From Roseomonas sp. E05 (lineage in GTDB: Bacteria; Pseudomonadota; Alphaproteobacteria; Acetobacterales; Acetobacteraceae), in contig NZ_JASIRT010000042.1 in the NCBI RefSeq assembly GCF_030063475.1, positions 1-40,706 on the forward strand: a stretch of 40,706 nt of DNA, read 5' to 3'. This document shows positions 18,436 to 27,915 of the stretch, in pieces. A program made the translations under genes and the position numbers. Within the stretch, counting starts at the first letter, position 1. The number at the start of each line of letters is the position of its first letter. A model generated the notes under the pieces. The model saw only the letters and a list, made by a program, of their open reading frames with translations, searched no databases and was not told the DNA's origin.

Positions 18436-19176
18436 TCAGGCCATGCCAAGCACGTGCTTCATGTCGTAGAGGCCGGGCGGCTGGCGCACCGCCCAGCGCG
18501 CGGCCCGGACGGCGCCGGTGGCATAGACGCGGCGGTCGAAGGCGCGGTGGGTGAGGGCGATGTGCTCGCTGCCGGCGGCGAAGAGCAGGGTGTGCTCGCC
18601 CACCACCTGGCCGCCGCGCAGGGCGGCGAAGCCGATCGGGCCGGTGCCGCGCGGGCCGGTATGGCCGTCGCGGCCGCTTTCCATGCCGACCTCCTCCAGC
18701 GTCTTGCCGCGGCCGCGGGCAACGGCGCGGCCGAGGCCGACGGCGGTGCCGGAGGGGGCGTCCACCTTCTGGCGGTGGTGCATCTCGACGATCTCGGCAT
18801 CGTACTGCTCGGGCGGCAGGGCGGCGGCCATGCGCTCGGCGAGCGCGAAGAGCAGGTTCACGCCGGGGGCGAAGTTGGCGGCATAGACCACCGGCACCCC
18901 CTCCGCGGCGCGCGCCACGGCGGCCTCCTGGGCGGCGGAAAGGCCTGAGGAGCCGAGGATGAGGGGCCGGCCGTGCTGCGCGGCGAGCGCGGCATGCGCG
19001 TCCGCCGAGGCGGCGTTGGTGAAGTCGATCACCACGTCGCTGGCGGCGAAGAGGGCGCCCGCGTCGCCTTCGCGGCCGATGCCGCCGGCGAGTTCCGCCC
19101 CGGCGGCGGCCACTTCCTCGGCGAGCAGCTTGCCCATGCGGCCGGAAATGCCGGCGATGCCGATGCGGAGCGTCAT
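18436..19176 (-). CDS. dapB: 4-hydroxy-tetrahydrodipicolinate reductase
   Basis: DapB reduces hydroxy-tetrahydrodipicolinate with NAD(P)H in lysine and diaminopimelate synthesis. The 246-residue protein has the nucleotide loop GIAGISGRMG at 6-15 and the catalytic HHRQKVDAPSGTA. Its second half includes RDGHTGPRG and FDRRVYATGAVRAARW. AAGGGG lies before the ATG. It is separated from dnaJ by 146 bases holding two hairpin repeats, so its membership in the dnaK operon is uncertain. The dnaK-dnaJ-dapB order is seen in related alphaproteobacteria. Confidence 0.96.
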   Translation of the reverse strand: MTLRIGIAGISGRMGKLLAEEVAAAGAELAGGIGREGDAGALFAASDVVIDFTNAASADAHAALAAQHGRPLILGSSGLSAAQEAAVARAAEGVPVVYAANFAPGVNLLFALAERMAAALPPEQYDAEIVEMHHRQKVDAPSGTAVGLGRAVARGRGKTLEEVGMESGRDGHTGPRGTGPIGFAALRGGQVVGEHTLLFAAGSEHIALTHRAFDRRVYATGAVRAARWAVRQPPGLYDMKHVLGMA

Positions 19177-19210
19177 GGCGAAGGACCCCTTGGAAGCCAG
19201 AAAAAAGCCG

Positions 19211-19245
19211 GGGGGTCCGAGGCACTGCCTCGGACAGTCCCCCGG
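19211..19245. repeat. class I hairpin upstream of dapB
   Basis: TCCGAGGCA-C-TGCCTCGGA (19216-19234) is a perfect 9-bp inverted repeat with a one-base centre. It is nested in GGGGG/CCCCC and followed on the plus strand by GGACCCCCATCTTCTTTTT. It lies between the dnaJ stop and the dapB start. Confidence 0.65.
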
Positions 19246-19270
19246 ACCCCCATCTTCTTTTTATCCGACA

Positions 19271-19313
19271 AAAAGAAAAGAAGGGGGGTCCGGGGGGAAT
19301 TCATTTCCCCCGG
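19271..19313 (-). terminator. intrinsic terminator after dnaJ (class II repeat)
   Basis: CCGGGGGAAAT-GA-ATTCCCCCCGG (minus strand, one wobble pair) starts ten bases past the dnaJ stop and is followed by ACCCCCCTTCTTTTCTTTTT. It probably terminates the grpE-dnaK-dnaJ transcript. Confidence 0.7.
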
Positions 19314-19322
19314 CACTTCCCC

Positions 19323-20498
19323 TCAGCGGCCGAGGCCGTCCCAGAACTCCTTCACCTTGGCGAAGAAGCCCTCGCTCTCCGGGCTGCTGTTGCCGCCCTG
19401 GCCGACTTCCTTCTCGAACTGCTCCAGCAGCTCGCGCTGGCGCGGCGAGAGATTCTGCGGCGTCTCCACCGCGACCTGGACGTACATGTCGCCCCGCGCG
19501 GCGGAGCGCAGCACGGAGAAGCCCTTGCCGCGCAGGCGGAACTGGTCGCCTGTCTGGGTGCCGGCGGGAATGGTGACGCGGGCGCGGCCGCCGTCGATGG
19601 TCGGCACCTCCACGGCGCCGCCCAGCGCCGCCTGGGTCATCCGCAAGGGCACGCGGACATAGATGTTGGCGCCGTCCCGCTGGAAGAGGGCATGCGGGCG
19701 GATGCTGATGTCCACGTAGAGGTCGCCCGCGGGGGCGCCGCGCAGGCCGGCCTCGCCCTCGCCGGTGAGGCGGATGCGGGTGCCGTCCTCCACGCCCGGC
19801 GGGATGGTGACGTTGAGCGTGCGCTCGCGCTGCACGCGGCCGGCGCCGCCGCAGACCTTGCAGGGGTTCTTCACCACGCGGCCGGTGCCGTTGCAGGTCG
19901 GGCAGGTGCGCTCGATCAGGAAGAAGCCCTGCTGCGCGCGCACCTTGCCGGCGCCGCCGCAGGTGGTGCAGGTCTGTGCCGCCTGGTTCTTGCCCTCGGC
20001 ACCGGTGCCGTCGCAGGCATCGCACTGGACGGAGGTGGTGACGCGGATGGTCTTGCGGACGCCGGCGAAGGCCTCCTCCAGCGAGACCTCCATGGAGTAG
20101 CGCAGGTCGGCGCCACGGCCGGCCGCCGTGCCGGTGCTGCGCCCGCGGCCGCCGGCGCCGAACTGGCCGAACATCTCGGCGAAGATGTCCTCGAAGCCGC
20201 CGCCGCCGCCGCCGAAGCCGCCCCCGCCGAAGGGGCCGCCGCCGAAGCCGCCGGCGCCCGCACCGCCGCCGCCCTCGAAGGCGGCATGGCCGAAGCGGTC
20301 ATAGGCGGCGCGCTTCTCGGCGTCCTTCAGCACGTCATAGGCTTCGTTCAGTTCCTTGAACTTCGCCTCGGCGCCCTTGTCGCCCGGATTGCGGTCCGGG
20401 TGGTACTTCATGGCGAGCTTGCGATAAGCCTTCTTCAGCTCATCCTCGCCCGCATCCCGGGCCACGCCCAGGGTCTCGTAAAAGTCCTTTTTGGCCAT
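19323..20498 (-). CDS. dnaJ: chaperone protein DnaJ
   Basis: DnaJ delivers unfolded proteins to DnaK and stimulates its ATPase. The 391-residue, type I protein has a J domain with YHPDRN near residue 33. A very Gly/Phe-rich linker follows (about 75-125). Four zinc-binding CxxCxGxG repeats come next ([32 protein letters not shown]), then the C-terminal substrate-binding domains. It follows dnaK by 104 bases that contain two hairpins. Confidence 0.97.
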   Translation of the reverse strand: MAKKDFYETLGVARDAGEDELKKAYRKLAMKYHPDRNPGDKGAEAKFKELNEAYDVLKDAEKRAAYDRFGHAAFEGGGGAGAGGFGGGPFGGGGFGGGGGGFEDIFAEMFGQFGAGGRGRSTGTAAGRGADLRYSMEVSLEEAFAGVRKTIRVTTSVQCDACDGTGAEGKNQAAQTCTTCGGAGKVRAQQGFFLIERTCPTCNGTGRVVKNPCKVCGGAGRVQRERTLNVTIPPGVEDGTRIRLTGEGEAGLRGAPAGDLYVDISIRPHALFQRDGANIYVRVPLRMTQAALGGAVEVPTIDGGRARVTIPAGTQTGDQFRLRGKGFSVLRSAARGDMYVQVAVETPQNLSPRQRELLEQFEKEVGQGGNSSPESEGFFAKVKEFWDGLGR

Positions 20499-20533
20499 GA
20501 CGCGGCCTGTCCCCCAAGCTCCGGAACGAAGAT

Positions 20534-20594
20534 GCGCCCGGCTCCATCGCCGGAGCCGGGCGCCCGCAGGTCAGCGCGTGGAGCGGAACTCCAC
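20534..20594 (-). repeat. two hairpins between dnaK and dnaJ
   Basis: GCGCCCGGCTCC and GGAGCCGGGCGC make a perfect 12-bp stem with a six-base loop (20534-20563). GTGGAG-CGGAA-CTCCAC (20578-20594) forms a smaller one right after the dnaK stop. Neither has a T-run. They could limit read-through into dnaJ or protect processed dnaK mRNA. Confidence 0.65.
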
Positions 20595-20602
20595 CGGACG
20601 CC

Positions 20603-22516
<1,914 letters not shown>

Positions 22517-22583
22517 GCGAGTTCTCCTCTGCGGCGGATGGAGGCGGCCCGGTCCTGTGGCGCCGCAACCATCCCCTTGCTCA

Positions 22584-23189
22584 TCAGGCGGGTGAAAGGG
22601 GGTCGCCCGGGAGATGGGAGGCTCCGGGCGCTTGTGACAGCGATGTATTGAGCCGGGCGCCGCGCGACAAGGGCGGCGTTGCGGCGCTGCGCAAAAATTG
22701 TGCAGCGGAGCAGGCGAGATAAGCCACCCGTTTGCCGTTGCGCGGATCGGTGGCTTCGCCGAGCCGGCGGAAGCCGAGGCGGCTGTGGAAGGCCAGGCTC
22801 TCCGGATTGGGCGGGGCGAGGTTCACCTCGCAGCCCAGCCCGGCGAGGCCGGCGGCGGCGGCGCGCGCCGCCAGCGCGGCGTAGAGCGCCCGGCCAAGGC
22901 CGCGGCCCTGCGCGGGGCCGTCCACCACCAGGCGGTCCACATAGGCGGCTTCCGGGGCATGGGCGCGGATCCAGGCGTGGTTGGGGCCGCGCGCCGGACC
23001 CTCCGGCCCGAAGGCGAGCAGGAGGGCGCGGGCTGCCCCGCCCTCCCAGGCTGCCAGGGCCAGCAGCGCCCCCTCCACCAGCGCGGCCAGCTCCGGCAGG
23101 GCGAGCGCGTTCACCGCCGGGGTGTGGCGGTTGTTCAGCGCCAGCAGCGCGGGCAGCTCGGCCGGGAGGATGGCGCGCGCGGGGGTCAT
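22584..23189 (-). CDS. GNAT-family N-acetyltransferase
   Basis: This is a 201-residue acetyltransferase of unknown substrate. The acetyl-CoA-binding motif A is visible as [21 protein letters not shown] at about 93-113, followed by [23 protein letters not shown] (motif B). The last 35 residues are Ala/Pro/Gly-rich and probably unstructured. They overlap the candidate dnaK promoter. The start ATG overlaps the grpE stop by four bases, so it is translated as part of a grpE-GNAT-dnaK-dnaJ unit. A role in acetylating chaperones or clients would be speculation. Confidence 0.85.
   Translation of the reverse strand: MTPARAILPAELPALLALNNRHTPAVNALALPELAALVEGALLALAAWEGGAARALLLAFGPEGPARGPNHAWIRAHAPEAAYVDRLVVDGPAQGRGLGRALYAALAARAAAAGLAGLGCEVNLAPPNPESLAFHSRLGFRRLGEATDPRNGKRVAYLACSAAQFLRSAATPPLSRGARLNTSLSQAPGASHLPGDPLSPA
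22643..22671 (-). promoter_or_regulatory. weak candidate heat-shock (RpoH-type) promoter upstream of dnaK
   Basis: The minus strand reads CTTG (22668-22671), 17 bases, then CAATACAT (22643-22650). The -35 CCTTGTC also occurs in front of grpE. The -10 element matches the RpoH consensus poorly, so this is tentative. Confidence 0.25.
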
Positions 23190-23779
23190 GCCGTCTCGGA
23201 GACGCCCTCGCCGGCCACCACCACCATGGCGGGCTTCAGCAGGCGGCCGTTCAGCGTCCAGGCCGGGGTCCAGGACTGCAGCACGGTGCCGGGGGCCACG
23301 CCCTCCGGCGGCGGCTGCTGCGCCATGGCCTGGTGCAGCTCGGGGTCGAAGGGCTTGCCGGTGGCGTCCTGCTTGGTGATGCCGTTGCGCTCCAGCAGGG
23401 CGATGAAGGCGCGCTCCACGCCCTCGAAGCCGCCGCGCAGCTTGGTCAGCAGCTCGGCCTCGCCCTCCTCCACGGGGGGCAGGGCGTCAAGGCCGCGGCG
23501 CAGGTTGTCGGCCGCCTCCACCACGTCGCGTGCGAATTTCTGCACGGCGTACTGGCGGGCATCCTCCACCTCGCGCTTGGTGCGCGTGCGCAGGTTCTGC
23601 ATCTCCGCCTCCGAGCGCAGCCAGCGGTCCTTCATCTGGGCCAGCTCGGCCTCCAGCTCGGCGATGCGGGCCAGCGTGTCGGCCGGCTGCTCCGGCGTGG
23701 GCTGCGCCTGGGCGGCGTCGGCCGGGGTTTCCGGGGCGGGGGTCTGGTCGTTCATCGCAGGGTTGTTCTTTTCCGTCAT
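23186..23779 (-). CDS. grpE: nucleotide exchange factor GrpE
   Basis: GrpE releases ADP from DnaK. The 197-residue protein begins MTEKNNPAMNDQTPAP with a disordered Pro/Ala-rich tail. A long coiled coil follows (ELEAELAQMKDRWLRSEAE, about 44-80). The signature FARDVVEAADNLRRGL and C-terminal beta domain GTVLQSWTPAWTLNGRLLKPAMVVV close the protein. There is no good ribosome-binding site before the ATG, and starts at 23794 (TTG) or 23755 (ATG) are alternatives. It is the first gene of the chaperone operon, divergent from hemH. Confidence 0.94.
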   Translation of the reverse strand: MTEKNNPAMNDQTPAPETPADAAQAQPTPEQPADTLARIAELEAELAQMKDRWLRSEAEMQNLRTRTKREVEDARQYAVQKFARDVVEAADNLRRGLDALPPVEEGEAELLTKLRGGFEGVERAFIALLERNGITKQDATGKPFDPELHQAMAQQPPPEGVAPGTVLQSWTPAWTLNGRLLKPAMVVVAGEGVSETA

Positions 23780-23805
23780 GTCAGAGGTCTGCAAAGCCGT
23801 TCACG

Positions 23806-23842
23806 CCCCCACCTAGGCAGGCGCGGCCGGCAGGACAAGGAA
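23806..23842 (-). promoter_or_regulatory. candidate RpoH promoter of grpE
   Basis: The minus strand has CCTTGTCC, then about 18 bases, then CCTAGGTGGG. The latter differs at one position from the alphaproteobacterial heat-shock -10 consensus CYTATNTNNG as I recall it. The element sits about 30 bases before the grpE start, where a promoter is expected. Confidence 0.4.
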
Positions 23843-23961
23843 AAGCGCGGAGGGCGTCGCGCCATCCTGCCATTCCGCGACGGGGGCCGAAAGACGCACC
23901 GGCGCGGGAATTCATCGGCGGGAGCCTTGACCACGGGCTTGTGCATGGCATCTCCGGAGGC

Positions 23962-25053
23962 ATGTCCGACGCCCCCGCTCCCCGTGTTGCCATCGTGCTG
24001 TTCAACCTCGGGGGGCCCGACAGCCCCGCGGCGGTGCGGCCTTTCCTGGAGAACCTGTTCACCGACCCCGCCATCCTGCGGGTGCCGGGCTTCATCCGGC
24101 CCTGGCTCGGCAGGTTCATCGCGGCGCGGCGCACCAAGGCGGCCAGCGAGAACTACGCGATCCTCGGCGGCCGGTCGCCGCTGCTGGAGCTGACCCAGGC
24201 GCAGGGGGCGGCGCTGGAGGCGGCGCTGGCCGGCGACGAGATGGAGGCGCGCTGCTTCATCGCCATGCGCTACTGGCACCCCTTCGCCGAGGAGGCCGCG
24301 CGGCAGGTGAAGGAGTGGGGCGCCGACGAGATCCTGCTGCTGCCGCTCTATCCGCAGTATTCCACCACCACCACCGGCTCCTCGGTGGAGGACTGGGAGG
24401 CGGCCTGCGCGCGGATCGGGCTGCTGCGGCCGACCCGCGTGCTGTGCTGCTGGCATTCCGACGACGGCTTCGCCACGGCCACCGCCGCCCTGGTGCGCGC
24501 CGCCTACGAGAAGGCGCGCGCGGAACTGTCGCCCGCCGTGCCGCTGCGCATCCTGTTCTCGGCGCACGGGCTGCCGGAGAGCATCGTCAAGCGCGGCGAT
24601 CCCTATCAGTGGCAGGTGGAACGCAGCGTGGCCGCGGTGATGGAGCGGATCGGCATCGAGGGGCTGGACCATTCGATCTGCTACCAGTCCCGCGTGACGC
24701 CGCAGAAATGGATCGGGCCCTCCACCGAGGCGGCGCTGGAGCAGGCGGCGCAGGACAGGACGGCGGTGCTGGTCTGCCCGATCGCCTTCGTCTCCGAGCA
24801 TTCCGAGACGCTGGTGGAGCTGGATGTCGAATACGGCGAGCTGGCGCACAAGCTCGGGCTGCCCGGCTATTTCCGCGTGCCGGCGCAGAACAGCGATGCC
24901 GGCTTCATCGCCGCCCTGGCCGGGCTGGTCCGGCGGGTGCGGGAGAGCGACCGGCGGCTCTGCTCCTTCGCCGGGGGGCGGCAGTGCCCGAAGGCCTACG
25001 GGGACTGCCCGCATGCGCGGGCCCGCGCGCTGGCGGCCGGAGTGGGCGCGTGA
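23962..25053 (+). CDS. hemH: ferrochelatase
   Basis: HemH inserts ferrous iron into protoporphyrin IX to give protoheme. The 363-residue protein opens MSDAPAPRVAIVLFNLGGPDSP with GGAGGC just before the ATG. The catalytic His202 lies in LFSAHGLPESIVKRGDPYQ, and the acidic partner in AFVSEHSETLVELD. The C-terminus carries Cys334, Cys342 and Cys349 in RLCSFAGGRQCP and GDCP. These might ligate a [2Fe-2S] cluster like those known in some bacterial and animal ferrochelatases. It shares a TGATG stop/start with the next gene. The in-frame extension upstream to 23530 overlaps grpE antisense and was rejected. Confidence 0.96.
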   Translation: MSDAPAPRVAIVLFNLGGPDSPAAVRPFLENLFTDPAILRVPGFIRPWLGRFIAARRTKAASENYAILGGRSPLLELTQAQGAALEAALAGDEMEARCFIAMRYWHPFAEEAARQVKEWGADEILLLPLYPQYSTTTTGSSVEDWEAACARIGLLRPTRVLCCWHSDDGFATATAALVRAAYEKARAELSPAVPLRILFSAHGLPESIVKRGDPYQWQVERSVAAVMERIGIEGLDHSICYQSRVTPQKWIGPSTEAALEQAAQDRTAVLVCPIAFVSEHSETLVELDVEYGELAHKLGLPGYFRVPAQNSDAGFIAALAGLVRRVRESDRRLCSFAGGRQCPKAYGDCPHARARALAAGVGA

Positions 25054-25715
25054 TGCGCCCGCCGCCCGCCCGCCCGGCCGCGGTGCTGTTCGACTGCGAC
25101 GGCGTGCTGGCCGACAGCGAGGCGCTGGCCGCCATCGTGGTGGCGGAGGACCTGACCGGGCGCGGCTGGTTCATCACCCCCGAGGAGAGCCGCCGCATCT
25201 TCCTCGGCCGCGCCGTGCCGGACATGGTACCGGTGATCGAGGCGCAGTATGGCCGCCTGCCTGACAGCTGGCCGGCCGAGATGTCCCGCCGCCTGACCGA
25301 GCGCATGGCGGCGGAGGTGGTGGCGGTGGAAGGTGCCATCGAGGCGCTGCAGGCGGTCGTGAAGGCCGGGCTGCCCTGTGCCTGCGCCTCCAACTCCTCG
25401 CGCAGCGAGCTGGCCGCCAAGCTGGAGCGGCTGGGGCTGGTGGAGGCCTTCGCCGGGCGGACCTTCTCCTTCGAGGATGTGGACCGGCCCAAGCCCTACC
25501 CCGACCTCTACCTGACCGCCGCCGCCGCCTGCGGCGCGGCGCCGGAGGACTGCGTGGTGGTGGAGGACAGCCTGCCCGGCATCCGCGCCGGCCTGGCCGC
25601 CGGCTGCCGCGTGCTGGCCTATGCCGGGGAGGCGCACCCGGCGGTGCTGGCGGCGCAGGGCGCCCAGCCCTTCGGGCGGATGGCGGAGCTGCCGGGCCTG
25701 CTGGGGATCGGCTGA
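25053..25715 (+). CDS. HAD-superfamily phosphatase
   Basis: This 220-residue haloacid-dehalogenase-type hydrolase resembles beta-phosphoglucomutase and phosphoglycolate phosphatase. Motif I is FDCDGVLADSE with nucleophile Asp14 and acid Asp16. Motif II is CASNSSRSE, motif III the lysine in DRPKPYPDLY, and motif IV VVVEDSLPGIRAG. A helical cap lies between motifs I and II. The substrate is unknown. It overlaps hemH and hemJ by one base at each end, placing it tightly inside a heme-synthesis operon. No direct role in heme synthesis is known for such enzymes. Confidence 0.92.
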   Translation: MRPPPARPAAVLFDCDGVLADSEALAAIVVAEDLTGRGWFITPEESRRIFLGRAVPDMVPVIEAQYGRLPDSWPAEMSRRLTERMAAEVVAVEGAIEALQAVVKAGLPCACASNSSRSELAAKLERLGLVEAFAGRTFSFEDVDRPKPYPDLYLTAAAACGAAPEDCVVVEDSLPGIRAGLAAGCRVLAYAGEAHPAVLAAQGAQPFGRMAELPGLLGIG

Positions 25716-26167
25716 TGACCTTCGATGTTCTGGGCGAATACTATCTCTGGACCAAGTCGCTCCACCTGCTCTCGGTCTTCGCCTGGATGGCGGGGCTGTT
25801 CTACTTGCCGCGGCTCTACGTCTATCATACGCCGGCCGCGCCCGGCTCGGCGCAGAGCGAGCTGTTCAAGGTGATGGAGCGCCGCCTGCTGCGCGGCATC
25901 ATGAACCCGGCGATGATCGCCGCCTGGACCTTCGGCATTACCCTGGTGCTGACGCCCGGCGTGGTGGACTGGAGCGCCGGCTGGTGGCACGGGAAGATGA
26001 CCGGCTTCCTCGGCATGACGCTGTTCCACCACCATCTCGGCTACGCCCGGAAGGACTTCCTGGCCGACCAGCGGCGGCATTCCGAACGCTACTGGCGGGC
26101 GATGAACGAGGTGCCTACCGTGTTGCTGATCCTGATCGTCATCATGGTGATCGTGAAGCCGTTCTGA
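25715..26167 (+). CDS. hemJ: protoporphyrinogen IX oxidase HemJ
   Basis: HemJ is the membrane protoporphyrinogen oxidase used by most alphaproteobacteria in place of HemG or HemY. It supplies protoporphyrin IX to HemH. The 150-residue protein has about four membrane helices, with His17 in KSLHLLSVFAWMAGLFYLPR, a second conserved region MTLFHHHLGYARKDF, and the C-terminal helix VLLILIVIMVIVKPF. The ATG overlaps the preceding stop (TGATG). hemH-HAD-hemJ are translationally coupled, and rho follows. Confidence 0.95.
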   Translation: MTFDVLGEYYLWTKSLHLLSVFAWMAGLFYLPRLYVYHTPAAPGSAQSELFKVMERRLLRGIMNPAMIAAWTFGITLVLTPGVVDWSAGWWHGKMTGFLGMTLFHHHLGYARKDFLADQRRHSERYWRAMNEVPTVLLILIVIMVIVKPF

Positions 26168-26501
26168 AGGTGCCGGGGCAGGGAGCCGGGGGCGGGAGGA
26201 ACTGCTGCCCGCTGCCTTTCCCTGCCATCCGCCGGCAAAAAAACTTCGGGAAAAGCTTGACGTGGTGCCCTGAAGCGCCATTTGCACCATTGACGGGAGG
26301 GGAAGGTTCCTCGTAGCGTCCCGCCACTTCCCGTCCTGGCGACAAGTGGGCTTCCGCCCAAGCTGGCGCCGAGACTCCCTCCTCCTTATCTGGGACATGG
26401 CCGGCCGCCCTGCGCGCGCCGCCCCGCCTTGCAGGCGGAATCTCCTGCGTGGCCTCGGAAATGTCCCCCTGCTCTCCGCCGGAACGGAACGCGTCCGACC
26501 C
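26168..26501 (+). other. 334-base region between hemJ and rho: promoter candidates and rho leader
   Basis: No gene is visible. A heat-shock-like promoter candidate lies at 26256-26283, and a second TTGACG (26290-26295) is followed 18 bases later by the poor -10 TAGCGT. The remaining ~200 bases before the rho ATG are rich in C and pyrimidine runs (for example near 26375-26388 and 26463-26478). This would suit Rho-dependent autogenous attenuation as known for E. coli rho. The frame is open from 26346 in phase with rho, but the family's usual start is at 26502. Confidence 0.5.
26256..26283 (+). promoter_or_regulatory. candidate heat-shock (sigma-32-type) promoter upstream of rho
   Basis: CTTGACG, a 13-base spacer and CGCCATTT resemble the E. 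coli sigma-32 consensus CTTGAAA-N13-CCCCATNT closely. The same bases include TTGACG as a possible housekeeping -35, but there is no good TATAAT-like partner. Confidence 0.4.
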
Positions 26502-27776
26502 ATGCATCTTTCTGAACTCAAGGCCAAAAGCCCCTCCGACCTGCTCACCTTCGCCGAGTCCCTGCAGATCGAGAACGCCTCCAGCCTGCGGAAGCAGGAC
26601 ATGATGTTCGCGATCCTGAAGCAGCTGGCGGAGAACGACCAGGCGATCCACGGCGATGGCACGCTGGAAATCCTGCCCGACGGCTTCGGCTTCCTGCGCT
26701 CGCCGCAGTCGAACTACCTGCCCGGCCCCGACGACATCTATGTCTCCCCCGCCCAGGTGCGCCGCTTCGGGCTGCGCACCGGCGACACCGTGGAAGGGCA
26801 GATCCGCGCGCCGAAGGACGGGGAGCGTTACTTCGCGCTGCTGAAGGTCAATACCGTCAACTTCGAGCCGCCCGAGGCGCTGCGCCACCGCATCAACTTC
26901 GACAATCTCACGCCGCTCTATCCGACGCGCCAGCTGAAGATGGAGAACCCGCAGGCGGAGAATGTCGGGAAGGGGGTGCAGAAGGACTACACCTCCCGGG
27001 TGATCGACCTCGTGGCGCCGATCGGCATGGGGCAGCGCGCGCTCGTCGTCGCGCCGCCGCGCACCGGCAAGACCGTGATGCTGCAGAACATCGCCCGCAG
27101 CCTCAGCGTCAATCACCCCGACGTCTTTCTCATCGTGCTGCTGATCGACGAGCGGCCGGAGGAAGTCACCGACATGGCGCGCACCGTGCGCGGCGAGGTG
27201 GTGGCCTCCACCTTCGACGAGCCGGCGACCCGCCATGTGCAGGTGACGGAGATGGTGCTGGAGAAGGCCAAGCGCCTGGTCGAGCACAAGCGGGACGTCG
27301 TCATCCTGCTCGACTCCATCACCCGTCTCGGCCGCGCCTACAACTCGGTCGTGCCCTCCTCGGGCAAGGTGCTGACCGGCGGCGTGGACGCCAACGCCCT
27401 GCAGCGGCCGAAGCGCTTCTTCGGCGCGGCGCGCAACATCGAGGAAGGCGGCTCGCTGACCATCATCGCGACCGCGCTGATCGATACCGGCAGCCGCATG
27501 GACGAGGTGATCTTCGAGGAGTTCAAGGGCACCGGCAACTCCGAGGTGATCCTCGACCGCAAGCTCTCGGACAAGCGCGTCTTCCCCGCGATCGACATCA
27601 CCAAGTCCGGCACCCGCCGCGAGGAGGTGCTGATCGACCGGCCCACGCTGACCAAGATGTGGGTGCTGCGCCGCATCCTGAACCCGATGGGCACCCAGGA
27701 TTCGATGGAGTTCCTGCTGGACAAGCTGAAGTACAGCAAGACCAACCAGGACTTCTTCGACGCGATGAATACCTGA
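26502..27776 (+). CDS. rho: transcription termination factor Rho
   Basis: Rho is the hexameric RNA-dependent ATPase that terminates untranslated transcripts. The 424-residue protein opens [20 protein letters not shown]. It has the RNA-binding OSB domain ([17 protein letters not shown], about 50-120) and Walker A APPRTGKT near 183-190. Walker B follows ([17 protein letters not shown]), then the Q-loop and R-loop ([33 protein letters not shown]). It is full length with no insertion domain. It lies downstream of hemJ behind a long leader. Confidence 0.97.
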   Translation: MHLSELKAKSPSDLLTFAESLQIENASSLRKQDMMFAILKQLAENDQAIHGDGTLEILPDGFGFLRSPQSNYLPGPDDIYVSPAQVRRFGLRTGDTVEGQIRAPKDGERYFALLKVNTVNFEPPEALRHRINFDNLTPLYPTRQLKMENPQAENVGKGVQKDYTSRVIDLVAPIGMGQRALVVAPPRTGKTVMLQNIARSLSVNHPDVFLIVLLIDERPEEVTDMARTVRGEVVASTFDEPATRHVQVTEMVLEKAKRLVEHKRDVVILLDSITRLGRAYNSVVPSSGKVLTGGVDANALQRPKRFFGAARNIEEGGSLTIIATALIDTGSRMDEVIFEEFKGTGNSEVILDRKLSDKRVFPAIDITKSGTRREEVLIDRPTLTKMWVLRRILNPMGTQDSMEFLLDKLKYSKTNQDFFDAMNT

Positions 27777-27784
27777 CGGAAGCC

Positions 27785-27807
27785 GCCGGCGGGCGCTGTC
27801 CGCCGGC
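27785..27807 (+). terminator. hairpin after rho
   Basis: GCCGGCGG-GCGCTGT-CCGCCGGC is a perfect 8-bp stem eight bases past the rho stop. It has no T-run, so it may be a 3' stabiliser or weak terminator. Confidence 0.5.
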
Positions 27808-27879
27808 AGCCGGGCGGCGTTGCTCACGGATTCGTGTGTAACGCCGTCAACCCTCCTGTAACCCGGGCAGCCCGACCTT

Positions 27880-27910
27880 CCCCCCCGCTCCGCAGGTGGA
27901 GGGGGGGGGG
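27880..27910 (+). promoter_or_regulatory. C7/G10 homopolymer pair at the chemoreceptor ribosome-binding site
   Basis: Seven C (27880-27886) are followed 14 bases later by ten G (27901-27910), which end five bases before the ATG. The G-run is part of the Shine-Dalgarno region (GGTGGAG plus the run) and can pair with the C-run to hide it. Length changes by strand slippage would alter both spacing and pairing. Confidence 0.6.
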
Positions 27911-27915
27911 TCAGC

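Noticed and set aside
22517-23961. CIRCE (HrcA) operator near dnaK or grpE
   Set aside because: No TTAGCACTC-N9-GAGTGCTAA-like inverted repeat is visible in either upstream region.
26346-26501. N-terminal extension of Rho
   Set aside because: The frame is open, but its residues are Arg/Pro-rich and unlike Rho. The family start [11 protein letters not shown] is at 26502.
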